Below are positions 45,366 through 53,590 of a stretch of DNA of 64,000 bases, one piece after another. The translations under genes were made by a program, and so were the position numbers. Every line of letters begins with the position of its first letter. The first letter of the stretch is position 1. Below the pieces are notes generated by a model that searched no databases, was not told the DNA's origin, and worked only from the letters and a program-made list of their open reading frames with translations. The DNA is from Bacteroidia bacterium. Its GTDB lineage: Bacteria > Bacteroidota > Bacteroidia > AKYH767-A > OLB10. The DNA is taken from NCBI GenBank assembly GCA_016788165.1, contig JAEUTH010000019.1:91113-155112 (forward strand), read 5' to 3'.

Positions 45366-46541
45366 TTACAAACGTTCGAAAACGCCTGCAGCACCTTGCC
45401 CCGTGCCTACACACATGGTAACAAGGCCATATTTGCCGTTTTGTTGTTGTAATGCATTTATTAGTTGCACACTTAATTTGGCGCCAGAACATCCTAATGG
45501 GTGCCCCAATGCAATAGCGCCTCCGTGGATATTAACCTTTTGTGCATCTAATTCCAGTTGATTTATAACTGCTATTGACTGTGATGCAAAAGCTTCGTTA
45601 AGCTCGATTAGGTTAATTTGCGATAAGATTAAGCCTGCTTTTTTAATTGCCTGCGGCACTGCATATACGGGCCCCATACCCATTATGCGTGGCTCCAATG
45701 CTGCTACGTGGTATGACATAAGCCGGGCTATAGGTTTAATGTTTAAACTTTTAATCATTGCTTCACTCATCAACAGTACAAACGCAGCACCATCGCTGGT
45801 TTGCGAAGCATTACCTGCAGTTACAGTACCTTTTTGATCAAACACCGGTTTAAGTGTTGCTAATTTTTCTAAGGTTGTATCGGCACGTGGCCCTTCATCA
45901 ACTTTAAAAATTGTTTGACGTGTTTGGCGTTTTTCCTTCGCATCAAGAAATATTTCTTCGATTGGATAGGGCACTATGGCATCGTTAAAAACACCATCGG
46001 CAATTGCTTTGGCTGCTTTTAAGTTTGATTGTAAGGCAAATGTATCCTGTGCTTCGCGGCTCACATTAAATTCGCGCGCTACAGCTTCGGCTGTAAGGCC
46101 CATATTCCAGTAATAATCGGGATGGCTATGCGCCCATTGTGCATTAGGTACGATGCGCCAACCACCAAAAGGTATGGCCGACATACACTCTACCCCACCA
46201 GCTATTATGCAGTGTGCCTGTCCACTATGTATTTTGGCTGCTGCTGTGGCAATGGTTTCTAAACCCGATGCGCAATAGCGGTTAATAGTAACACCGGGTA
46301 CTTTTACGGTGTTTAATGCCATTAGTGAAATCATGCGGGCAATGTTTAATCCTTGCTCTGCTTCAGGGGTTGCATTACCAACAATTACATCATCAATAGT
46401 TTCGACATCAAAGTTGGGTAAACTATGTACAAGGTGTTTTATTACATAAGCAGCCAAATCATCGGGCCTAACAAAACGAAGTGAACCACGTGGTGCTTTG
46501 CCTACTGCCGAACGATAACCTGCTACTATATATGCATTCAT
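45366..46541 (-). CDS. fadA: Acetyl-CoA C-acyltransferase (3-ketoacyl-CoA thiolase)
   Basis: 391 residues. Thiolase with acyl-accepting C90 (NRYCASGLETI), the NEAFASQ motif, GGAIALGHPLGCSGAKL with catalytic His, and CVGTGQGAAGVFE with the second catalytic Cys near the C-terminus. It cleaves 3-ketoacyl-CoA to acetyl-CoA in beta-oxidation. The direction fits FadA rather than a biosynthetic acetyl-CoA acetyltransferase because of the fused FadB-like gene upstream, but both reactions are possible. A strong hairpin terminator lies only 22 bp before the start codon. Confidence 0.9.
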   Translation of the reverse strand: MNAYIVAGYRSAVGKAPRGSLRFVRPDDLAAYVIKHLVHSLPNFDVETIDDVIVGNATPEAEQGLNIARMISLMALNTVKVPGVTINRYCASGLETIATAAAKIHSGQAHCIIAGGVECMSAIPFGGWRIVPNAQWAHSHPDYYWNMGLTAEAVAREFNVSREAQDTFALQSNLKAAKAIADGVFNDAIVPYPIEEIFLDAKEKRQTRQTIFKVDEGPRADTTLEKLATLKPVFDQKGTVTAGNASQTSDGAAFVLLMSEAMIKSLNIKPIARLMSYHVAALEPRIMGMGPVYAVPQAIKKAGLILSQINLIELNEAFASQSIAVINQLELDAQKVNIHGGAIALGHPLGCSGAKLSVQLINALQQQNGKYGLVTMCVGTGQGAAGVFERL

Positions 46542-46563
46542 AATTTTGATTTTTATTTCTTAC

Positions 46564-46598
46564 AAAAAACCCCTTTCGCTAATACTGTACGAAAGGGG
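46564..46598 (-). terminator. Strong terminator between the MORN gene and the thiolase
   Basis: Perfect 9-bp stem CCCCTTTCG / CGAAAGGGG (46570-46578, 46590-46598) with an 11-base loop, followed on the minus strand by six T. It directly precedes the thiolase start by 22 bp. Confidence 0.85.
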
Positions 46599-46605
46599 CT
46601 TTCCT

Positions 46606-47289
46606 TTATTTTTTAGTTGTATCAGCAGGAGCTTTTGGTGGTGCCGCTTTAATGGTACTATCTTTAGGCATGCCCGGTGTTGGTGTGGTACCACCCGGTT
46701 TGCCTCCGGCTGGGGTTTTACCGGCATTCTTTTTCTTATCGGCTTCGGCTTTCTTTTTATCATCGGAAGCCTTTTGCTCGGCTGCTGCTTTTACATCAAC
46801 TCCATTTTTAAAGGTGCTTGATGCCGATACATTTCCTTTTCTGTCGTAATATTTCCAATCGCCATCGCGCTGGCCACGTTTGTAAGTGCCTTCCCATTGC
46901 GAGGTGCCATCGCTGTACATTTTTGTCCATTTTTCTTCTTTTTTACCCGCTACATATTGCCCTTCTACCGAAACCTGACCCGAGTAGTAATATTTTTTAT
47001 ACTCGCCTTCTTTTACACCGTACTGGTAATTAATTTCCTCCAACACTTTTTCATAAGGGTAGTAGGTACGCGTTAGGCCATGGCGTTGGTTGTTTAAGTA
47101 CTCTACATCACTTGATAGCTGACCCGATGACGTATAGGTTTTCCAAACGCCTTGTTTTTGTCCCATTTCATCGGTAACATTTCTGTGTTTTTTACCTTTT
47201 CCGGTAGCATATCGGGGGCGTTCTTCGGTTTGTCCGAATACCAAAACTGGTATTAGCAGTACAACCATTAAGAGCTTTGTCATTTTCAT
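46606..47289 (-). CDS. Exported MORN-type repeat protein
   Basis: 227 residues. Signal peptide 1-19 (VVLLIPVLVFGQT). Residues about 40-160 hold MORN_2/YwqK-type repeats with the G-x-W/Y-x-x-Y pattern: KQGVWKTYTSSGQ, RHGLTRTYYPYEK, KEGEYKKYYYSGQ, KEEKWTKMYSDGT, RDGDWKYYDRKGN. The C-terminus (about 165-227) is Lys/Ala- then Pro/Gly/Thr-rich and probably unstructured. Databases often label such proteins antitoxins, which I do not follow: there is no toxin gene here. An envelope scaffold or interaction protein is more likely. It lies between the two beta-oxidation genes. Confidence 0.75.
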   Translation of the reverse strand: MKMTKLLMVVLLIPVLVFGQTEERPRYATGKGKKHRNVTDEMGQKQGVWKTYTSSGQLSSDVEYLNNQRHGLTRTYYPYEKVLEEINYQYGVKEGEYKKYYYSGQVSVEGQYVAGKKEEKWTKMYSDGTSQWEGTYKRGQRDGDWKYYDRKGNVSASSTFKNGVDVKAAAEQKASDDKKKAEADKKKNAGKTPAGGKPGGTTPTPGMPKDSTIKAAPPKAPADTTKK

Positions 47290-47449
47290 AAACTGGGTTT
47301 TGGTTTCAATTGAATTGCGTCAAATTTAATACTGACTTTTATACAACCAACTATTTTTGGTTTAAGTTTTAAAAAAGTTTCGATTAGTGAATTATTGTTT
47401 AATTGTTTGGTATGCCGGCATGTGCCATAAAAAGTAAAAAATGTTATAT

Positions 47450-49852
47450 TTAATTTCTCAATATTTTATTGCTGGTAAGTATGCTTTGTATGCGTTCTAA
47501 AGTTTTTTTCATACCACAAAGCGATAAAAAAGCTTCACGTTCAAGGTCTAACAAATAGTTTTCGCTTACAAAAGTGGGCTCTGATAAGTTACCTCCACAC
47601 ATTACATAGCCTAATTTTTCGGAGATTATTTTGTCATGCTCGCTCATATAATTGCCGCTAACCATGGCATTGGCACCTGCATAAATAACACCAAGGCCTG
47701 CCTGTCCAAATACTTTTATCTGATTGCGCGGTTGTGGCTTTTGATAACCGGCTTCGGCCATTTGCAAACATGCATTTTTAGCATCAAATAAAAGCCTTTG
47801 TTTATTAAGCGTTACTGTATCTAAACCGTTTCGCAATATGCCTAAGTCAAATGCTTCGGCTGCCGATGTTGATACTTTTGCTTGTCCGATGGTTAAAAAG
47901 CGTTCGCGTAAAGTATTAAGGGCAATATCGCCCGGTTTTATTTCATCGGCAAGGCGTAATGCAAATTCCTTACTGCCACCGCCACCGGGTATAAGACCTA
48001 CACCAAACTCTACCAAACCAATATAGCTTTCGGCTGCAGCTACTACCTTATCGGCATGTAAACTCATTTCGCAGCCACCACCTAATGTAAGACCATGTGT
48101 AGCAACTACCACTGGTATATTACTGTATCGCACACGCATGTTCATTTTTTGAAACATACGAATAGCCATATCAATTTCGTCATAGTCTTGCTCTAATGCA
48201 AGCATGTATATAAGTGCCAGATTGGCTCCTGCACTAAAATTAGTACCCTGATTACCAATAACCAATCCGGCATGATTGGCCTCGGTAATTTCGATGGCTT
48301 TTAAAACGCCTGCAACTACTTCGCCACCAATACTGTTCATTTTGGTATGAAACTCAAGGTTAACAATACCGTTACCCAAATCGGTAAGTGTACTGCCGCT
48401 GTTGCCCCATATTTTATTGGTTTTTCGTAAAATGTTTAAATCCACTTGCCATTGGCGGCCCGGTATCAGCTCATACTTATTGGTGCCGGGATGGTAACAA
48501 TAACTTTGTGCTTTTTGTACCTGATAAAATGATGTTATACCCGATTTTAATGCATCGTTAACCCATTGTGGTACTATTTGTTTATGCGATATTATTAAGT
48601 CAATGCCTTTTTGTAAACCAATGGCATCCCAAATTTCGAACGGCCCCAACTCCCATCCAAAACCGGCACGTAAGGCATCATCAATACTGTATAAATTATC
48701 GGCAATAAGCATGGCTTGTTGAGCCGAATAAGAAAAAAGTGTTGCAAACGATTGTTTATAAAACTGAGCTGCCACATCCGAACCGTTTATAAGTGCCTGC
48801 ATGCGTAAAGGCAAGTTATCAATAGCTTTTGCGGCATCAACCGTTGCAAATTTTTGTTTGGTTTGAGTATGATAGGTAACCGTATTCAGGTTAAGTGAAT
48901 GGATTTCGGTTTTGCCATTTTCAGTTTTAACCTTTTTATAAAACCCCTGCTTGGTTTTATCGCCCAACCATTTATTGTTTACCATTTGTGTAATAAAACC
49001 GGGCAATTGAAATTGTTCCTTTTCGGGCGATGTTAATACCGTTTGCAAATTATTAGCAACATGCACCAAGGTATCTAAACCAACCACATCAGTTGTGCGA
49101 AATGTTGCCGATTTGGGCCGGCCTAAAATAGTGCCTGTTAAAGCATCAATGGCTTCGACACTTAATTTAAATTGTTGTACTTGATTAAATAATTGAATGA
49201 TAGAAAAAACACCAATTCTGTTTGCAATAAAAGCAGGTGTATCTTTACACAACACCGTGGTTTTACCTAAATTTAAATTACCAAAATGCATTAAAAATTG
49301 GGTAACTGCCGGTAAGGTTTCTGTACCGGGTATTATTTCTAACAATGGCAGGTAACGTGGTGGGTTAAAAAAATGTGTTCCACAAAAATGTTGCTTAAAA
49401 TCTAAGCTGCGGTTTTGTGTGAGCAAATGCACCGGTATGCCCGAAGTATTGGTGCTTACAATGGTTTGTGGCTTGCGGTATTTTTCTACTGCATCGAAAA
49501 TGGTTTTCTTAATCTCTAAGTTTTCAATTACAACTTCCATAACCCATTGGCAATTTGCAATGGCCGGCATATCGTCTTCAAAATTACCTGTGGTTATACG
49601 TTTTGCATATTCCTTTTTATACAGTGGCGATGGATTTGATTTAACAGCTTGTTGCAAAGCATCGTTTACAATACTATTGCGTATAACCATACTGTTAGCC
49701 GATAGGCCTTTGGCAACTTCGGCATCGGTTAATGTATCTTTACACCTGTCTAACAATAATACCTGAATACCGGCATTGGCAAAATGACAGGCAATACGAC
49801 TACCCATAATACCCGAGCCCAGTATGGCAACTTTTTCAATACGTGTTATCAT
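47450..49852 (-). CDS. Fused 3-hydroxyacyl-CoA dehydrogenase / enoyl-CoA hydratase (FadN/FadB type)
   Basis: 800 residues. N-terminal NAD-binding dehydrogenase (VAILGSGIMGSRIACHFANAG, about 8-28; THFFNPPRYLPLLEI with the catalytic His, about 158-172) plus its C-terminal helical domain (about 200-440), then an enoyl-CoA hydratase/crotonase domain (about 480-700; FSAGANLALIYM oxyanion loop, GLTLGGGCEMSLHAD and EFGVGLIPGGGGSKEFALR). This order (dehydrogenase first) is that of B. subtilis FadN, the reverse of E. coli FadB. It carries out hydration and oxidation steps of beta-oxidation; the thiolase is two genes downstream on the same strand. Confidence 0.92.
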   Translation of the reverse strand: MITRIEKVAILGSGIMGSRIACHFANAGIQVLLLDRCKDTLTDAEVAKGLSANSMVIRNSIVNDALQQAVKSNPSPLYKKEYAKRITTGNFEDDMPAIANCQWVMEVVIENLEIKKTIFDAVEKYRKPQTIVSTNTSGIPVHLLTQNRSLDFKQHFCGTHFFNPPRYLPLLEIIPGTETLPAVTQFLMHFGNLNLGKTTVLCKDTPAFIANRIGVFSIIQLFNQVQQFKLSVEAIDALTGTILGRPKSATFRTTDVVGLDTLVHVANNLQTVLTSPEKEQFQLPGFITQMVNNKWLGDKTKQGFYKKVKTENGKTEIHSLNLNTVTYHTQTKQKFATVDAAKAIDNLPLRMQALINGSDVAAQFYKQSFATLFSYSAQQAMLIADNLYSIDDALRAGFGWELGPFEIWDAIGLQKGIDLIISHKQIVPQWVNDALKSGITSFYQVQKAQSYCYHPGTNKYELIPGRQWQVDLNILRKTNKIWGNSGSTLTDLGNGIVNLEFHTKMNSIGGEVVAGVLKAIEITEANHAGLVIGNQGTNFSAGANLALIYMLALEQDYDEIDMAIRMFQKMNMRVRYSNIPVVVATHGLTLGGGCEMSLHADKVVAAAESYIGLVEFGVGLIPGGGGSKEFALRLADEIKPGDIALNTLRERFLTIGQAKVSTSAAEAFDLGILRNGLDTVTLNKQRLLFDAKNACLQMAEAGYQKPQPRNQIKVFGQAGLGVIYAGANAMVSGNYMSEHDKIISEKLGYVMCGGNLSEPTFVSENYLLDLEREAFLSLCGMKKTLERIQSILTSNKILRN

Positions 49853-49954
49853 AATTAATTTATAAGGTGGCTAAGGTAAATTTTGCAATTAAAGTTTGAT
49901 TTAAATTATAAATGAAAATTGCGAAAACCCATTTTTGAAGAATTAGTATTCAAC

Positions 49955-49984
49955 TTTTTACTTTAACCTTAAATATTACATTTG
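49955..49984 (+). promoter_or_regulatory. Candidate promoter of the unknown exported gene (TTTTT-N17-TACATTTG)
   Basis: TACATTTG at 49977-49984 is a perfect -7 consensus; the -33 half is only a T run at 49955-49959. Leader about 25 bases. Confidence 0.42.
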
Positions 49985-50014
49985 CCCGTATTCATAAACT
50001 AAAACATTAATTAC

Positions 50015-50641
50015 ATGACCTTAAACAAGTTTCTTATTACTGCAGCAATAAGTGTTATAGCCATACCGGTATTTGCACAGCACGAAAACATTGTAAAGAG
50101 TATTGAAAACAGCAAACAGTATTTAAAAGAAAAAAATTATACAGCAGCAACCGGTTCGTTGCAGGAAGCCATCAATAAAATTAATGATATTATAGGTGGG
50201 CAAATTTTATCATCGCTACCTAAAACCAGTGGGGGTTTAAATTGCGATGCAGCCAGCGATCAGGTTACCAGTTTAGGCACCATGATGGGTGCAGGTATGA
50301 TTGTATCGCGTAATTACCTGAGCGAAGACGGTAAAATGGTGAGTTTACAAATAACACCTAACTCGCCTGCATTAGAAAGTTTAAATACTTTTTTAGATAA
50401 CCCTAACGATTATGGTACCGAAAGCGAAGCCGGTAAAAGTATTAAAGTAGGCAAGCATAAAGCATTAAGCCGCTTTACAAACGAAGGCGATAACACTACC
50501 GGTTATTTGCAAATGCCTTTTTATACATCGGTTTTGGTTTTTCAAGGCAATGGCTTTAAAACCGAAGATGATTTTATTGCATTTGTTGCAGGCTTAAACT
50601 ATGATGGACTGGCAAAATCTATGGGCTTTGTTAAAGAGTAA
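50015..50641 (+). CDS. Exported protein of unknown function
   Basis: 208 residues that I cannot assign to a family. Signal peptide 1-21 (TAAISVIAIPVFAQ). Residues about 25-60 form an amphipathic helix (IVKSIENSKQYLKEKNYTAATGSLQEAINKINDIIGGQ) resembling a single TPR-like hairpin. The rest has beta strands around MMGAGMIVSRNYLS, KMVSLQITPNSPALESLN and a closing helix. The only Cys is at about residue 72 (GGLNCDAASDQ). It is monocistronic: own promoter, then a strong bidirectional terminator shared with tmk. Codon use looks ordinary. Confidence 0.8.
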   Translation: MTLNKFLITAAISVIAIPVFAQHENIVKSIENSKQYLKEKNYTAATGSLQEAINKINDIIGGQILSSLPKTSGGLNCDAASDQVTSLGTMMGAGMIVSRNYLSEDGKMVSLQITPNSPALESLNTFLDNPNDYGTESEAGKSIKVGKHKALSRFTNEGDNTTGYLQMPFYTSVLVFQGNGFKTEDDFIAFVAGLNYDGLAKSMGFVKE

Positions 50642-50661
50642 ACCTTATACAAATAAACACA

Positions 50662-50710
50662 CAAAGAGGCTGTCTCAAAATCCAAATTTGAGACAACCTC
50701 TTTGTTTTTA
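50662..50710. terminator. Strong bidirectional terminator between the unknown gene and tmk
   Basis: An 18-bp stem, CAAAGAGG-C-TGTCTCAAA against TTTGAGACA-A-CCTCTTTG, with one C/A mismatch and a 6-base loop. T-rich tails occur on both sides. It serves both converging genes. Confidence 0.9.
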
Positions 50711-51334
50711 GATCGAAAACCTACGTTGTAATTCTTCAAAAATTAAAGCACTAATACTGTCGGGGTTTTGTGTACCATCTACCCTAAAAATATTTTCTTC
50801 GGCATTAATTTTTTCAATGGCTTCCTGGTATTTGGCATAAACCGCTTCGAGGTTGCTTAAGGTTTCATACATTTCTAATTGCGGGCGGCTTTGCTTTAAC
50901 CTTTGCATGGCCAATGCCGGTGGCACATCTACAAAAACATGTAGGTGTGGTTTTAATAACTGCATGGCCATTTTATTACAATCCATTACCCAATCTATTG
51001 GCACATGTACGCTGTGGTAAGCTAAAGATGAAAGGTAGTATCGGTCGCAAATTACGGTGTAACCTTCGGCCAGTTTTTTTTGCAATCCGTTTTTAGGGTT
51101 CAGAATATGATCGAGCCTGTCGGCTGCAAATAGTGCGGCAATGGTATATTGATTGGCATTAATTTTTCCGCTAAAAATGTGGCGCAACAAACGGCCAATT
51201 TCATTATCGGTTGGTTCGAAATCAATTTGAACCTGCATACCCGCTTTACTTAATAAATGATGCAATAGCTTGGTTTGTGTACTCTTACCACTACCATCAA
51301 TACCTTCTAATGCAATAAAAAAATTATGAGCCAT
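50708..51334 (-). CDS. tmk: Thymidylate kinase
   Basis: 208 residues from the ATG at 51332-51334 (MAHNFFIALEGIDGSGKSTQ); an upstream TTG would add seven unsupported residues. P-loop GIDGSGKST at 10-18, DRYYLSSLAYH (the DRY/H motif of TMP kinases) and the LID region near KQSRPQLEMYE. It phosphorylates dTMP to dTDP for DNA synthesis. Length is usual. Monocistronic, sharing the bidirectional terminator at its 3' end. Confidence 0.94.
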   Translation of the reverse strand: MAHNFFIALEGIDGSGKSTQTKLLHHLLSKAGMQVQIDFEPTDNEIGRLLRHIFSGKINANQYTIAALFAADRLDHILNPKNGLQKKLAEGYTVICDRYYLSSLAYHSVHVPIDWVMDCNKMAMQLLKPHLHVFVDVPPALAMQRLKQSRPQLEMYETLSNLEAVYAKYQEAIEKINAEENIFRVDGTQNPDSISALIFEELQRRFSI

Positions 51335-51407
51335 GCTGTTAAAGTTTGTACACAACTTTTTACACTATGATTAAATTAAAACTGCTGTTGTGTAAAGTGT
51401 TTATAGT

Positions 51408-53453
51408 TTACCAGATTACAACACGCATGCTATCGGCACGGTGCATTAGGCTGCCGGGCTTAATATTAAATGCATTATAAAACTGTGGCATGTTACTTAC
51501 AGGGCCGTTTACTCTGAATTCGGATGGCGCATGTACATCGCTCATTATCTGACGCGCCAAACTTTCAGGCCTACGGTTTACCATCCAGGCATAAGCATAA
51601 GCCAGGAAAAAGCGCTGGTCGGGCGTATAGCCGCCAATATGCTCATTGCTCTTTCCTTGTTCGGTTTTCTTAAAAGCTTCGTAACCCATAACTAAGCCAC
51701 CTAAGTCGGCAATGTTTTCGCCTTGCGTGGCATCGCCATTTACATGCAAACTATCTAACACAACATATTGATTGTATTGGTCAACAATTAATTTAGTACG
51801 CGCTTTAAACTGGGTACTGTCGGCAACTGTCCACCAATTGTTTAAGTTGCCGTTTTCATCATACAAGCTACCCTGATCGTCAAAGCCATGTGTAATTTCA
51901 TGACCAAAGGTAGAGCCACCAATAATGCCGTACAGTATGGCATCATCGGGCATGCGCCCTTCGAAACCGGGTACAATTATATTGCAGGCCGGTACTACAA
52001 TTTCGTTATAACTTGGGTTGTAGTAAGCATTGTAAGTTTGTGGTTGCATGCTCCATTCGCTGCGGTCAACGGGCTTGCCGTAATGATTAATCATGTAATT
52101 AAAAGCCCATTGATTGGCGGCCATTACATTGCCCATAAAATCGTTGCGTTTAATTTGCAGGCTGCTCATATCTTTCCATACATCGGGGTAACCTACTTTC
52201 ATAACAATTTTGTTGAGTTTACTTAAAGCTTTTTGTTTGGTAACCTCGCTCATCCAATCTAACTTTTTAATGTGGTCGGCATACACGCTTCTGATATTGT
52301 TACCTATTTCGAGCAATTTTTCTTTAGTGCCTTTGGGCAAATATTCGGCAACATATACCTGCCCTACCAAATCGCCCAACGATTCGTCCGTTAATTCGAC
52401 CATACGTTTCCAACGCGGTTTCATTTCTTTGGTGCCTGATAATGTAGTACCATAAAACGAAAAAGCCTGTGTTTCGAATGGCGTACTTAAATGACTGGCA
52501 TAGGTGTTTAATAGTTGCGTTTGTGCGTAGGCTTTCCACTTCTCAACATCGTATTTTTTTATAATGGTGTTTAATGCTGTAAAAAATTCGGGCTGCCCTA
52601 CTACTATACTATCTAAATTTTTTAATCCGATTTCAGTAAAGAATGTTTGAAAGTTAAAAGCGTTTGATTTATAAAATGCATCAGCACTTACTTTATTATA
52701 ATTTAAATAAGGGTCGCGTCTATCGGCCATGGTTCGGCTGGCTTTTGCTAAATCGGTTTCAATTTGCATTACATCTTTGGCTGCACCGGTTGCTTTTGCA
52801 TCATCATAACCCAATAAAACAAATTGTGCTTTCAGGTGATTAACATACGCTGTACGGATAGACGAAGTACGTGCATCGGTATTAAAATAATAATCACGAT
52901 CGGGCAAACCCAAACCTCCCTGCATCAACATAACAGAATAAAGCGCACTGTTTTTATCATCCACACCCACATAAAAACCAAACATACCTGCAGCATTAAT
53001 TTTTGCAAGGCTTGCAGTAACTTGCGCCATGTTTTCTAATGTAAGTGTGTTTATTAAATCTAACTGATTTTTAATGGCACCAGTTCCTGCTTTATTAATA
53101 GCCACAGTATCCATACCACTAAAATAAAAATCGCCAATTTTTTGCTCATTACTTCCGAGCTTTGCATCGGCTATAGCACTGCTGCGTTCGCATATAAGTT
53201 TAATACTGTTGTTTATGGTATCCTGTATGGTTTGAAAAATACCATTGCTACGCTCGCTGGCCGGTATGGGATTGGCTTTAAACCAACCGTTGTTTGCAAA
53301 CATAAAAAAGTTATCGGCCGGGTTAATACTGCTATCGGTATGCGATGCCAATGGGTCGGCAAAGGTTGGTGTTTGTTTTACAGTGTTGTTGCATGCAACT
53401 GTTGCAATCAGAACACTTATACAACAGATGTTGCGAATAGTTTTATAGTGCAT
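51408..53453 (-). CDS. M13-family zinc metallopeptidase (PepO/neprilysin-like) lipoprotein
   Basis: 681 residues, the usual length for M13. Lipobox IATVAC (Cys about 21) suggests an envelope lipoprotein. Zinc and catalytic motifs: FGHEITHGFDDQG (HEITH at 518-522), ENIADLGGL with the third zinc ligand Glu, and the C-terminal NGPVSNMPQFYNAF plus the family-typical ending with R-x-V-x-W (MRVVIW). M13 enzymes cleave small peptides. Its -7 element TACATTCG (53474-53481) lies 20 bases before the start. Nothing ties it to its neighbours. Confidence 0.93.
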   Translation of the reverse strand: MHYKTIRNICCISVLIATVACNNTVKQTPTFADPLASHTDSSINPADNFFMFANNGWFKANPIPASERSNGIFQTIQDTINNSIKLICERSSAIADAKLGSNEQKIGDFYFSGMDTVAINKAGTGAIKNQLDLINTLTLENMAQVTASLAKINAAGMFGFYVGVDDKNSALYSVMLMQGGLGLPDRDYYFNTDARTSSIRTAYVNHLKAQFVLLGYDDAKATGAAKDVMQIETDLAKASRTMADRRDPYLNYNKVSADAFYKSNAFNFQTFFTEIGLKNLDSIVVGQPEFFTALNTIIKKYDVEKWKAYAQTQLLNTYASHLSTPFETQAFSFYGTTLSGTKEMKPRWKRMVELTDESLGDLVGQVYVAEYLPKGTKEKLLEIGNNIRSVYADHIKKLDWMSEVTKQKALSKLNKIVMKVGYPDVWKDMSSLQIKRNDFMGNVMAANQWAFNYMINHYGKPVDRSEWSMQPQTYNAYYNPSYNEIVVPACNIIVPGFEGRMPDDAILYGIIGGSTFGHEITHGFDDQGSLYDENGNLNNWWTVADSTQFKARTKLIVDQYNQYVVLDSLHVNGDATQGENIADLGGLVMGYEAFKKTEQGKSNEHIGGYTPDQRFFLAYAYAWMVNRRPESLARQIMSDVHAPSEFRVNGPVSNMPQFYNAFNIKPGSLMHRADSMRVVIW

Positions 53454-53473
53454 AGTATGGTATTTAGTGGTGG

Positions 53474-53481
53474 CGAATGTA
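53474..53481 (-). promoter_or_regulatory. -7 element of the M13 peptidase gene
   Basis: TACATTCG followed by CCACCAC on the minus strand, the same core as before icd (TACATTCGCCACC). No good -33 element at the expected distance. Confidence 0.35.
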
Positions 53482-53536
53482 AATTTTAAACCACAGCTTA
53501 AATGTTACAATATTGCTATTTCAAAAATGTGCCGAT

Positions 53537-53565
53537 AAAAAAAAAGCTGCACGTATATGCAGCTT
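53537..53565 (-). terminator. Terminator of the T9SS protein gene at 53591-55408
   Basis: Stem AAGCTGCA / TGCAGCTT (53544-53551, 53558-53565) with a 6-base loop and a run of eight or more T following on the minus strand. Confidence 0.8.
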
Positions 53566-53590
53566 CTACTTTTAAATAATATGCGTTGAA

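Noticed and set aside
46606..47289. Toxin-antitoxin system suggested by YwqK-type repeats
   Set aside because: No partner toxin gene adjoins; the repeats are generic MORN-type and the protein has a signal peptide.
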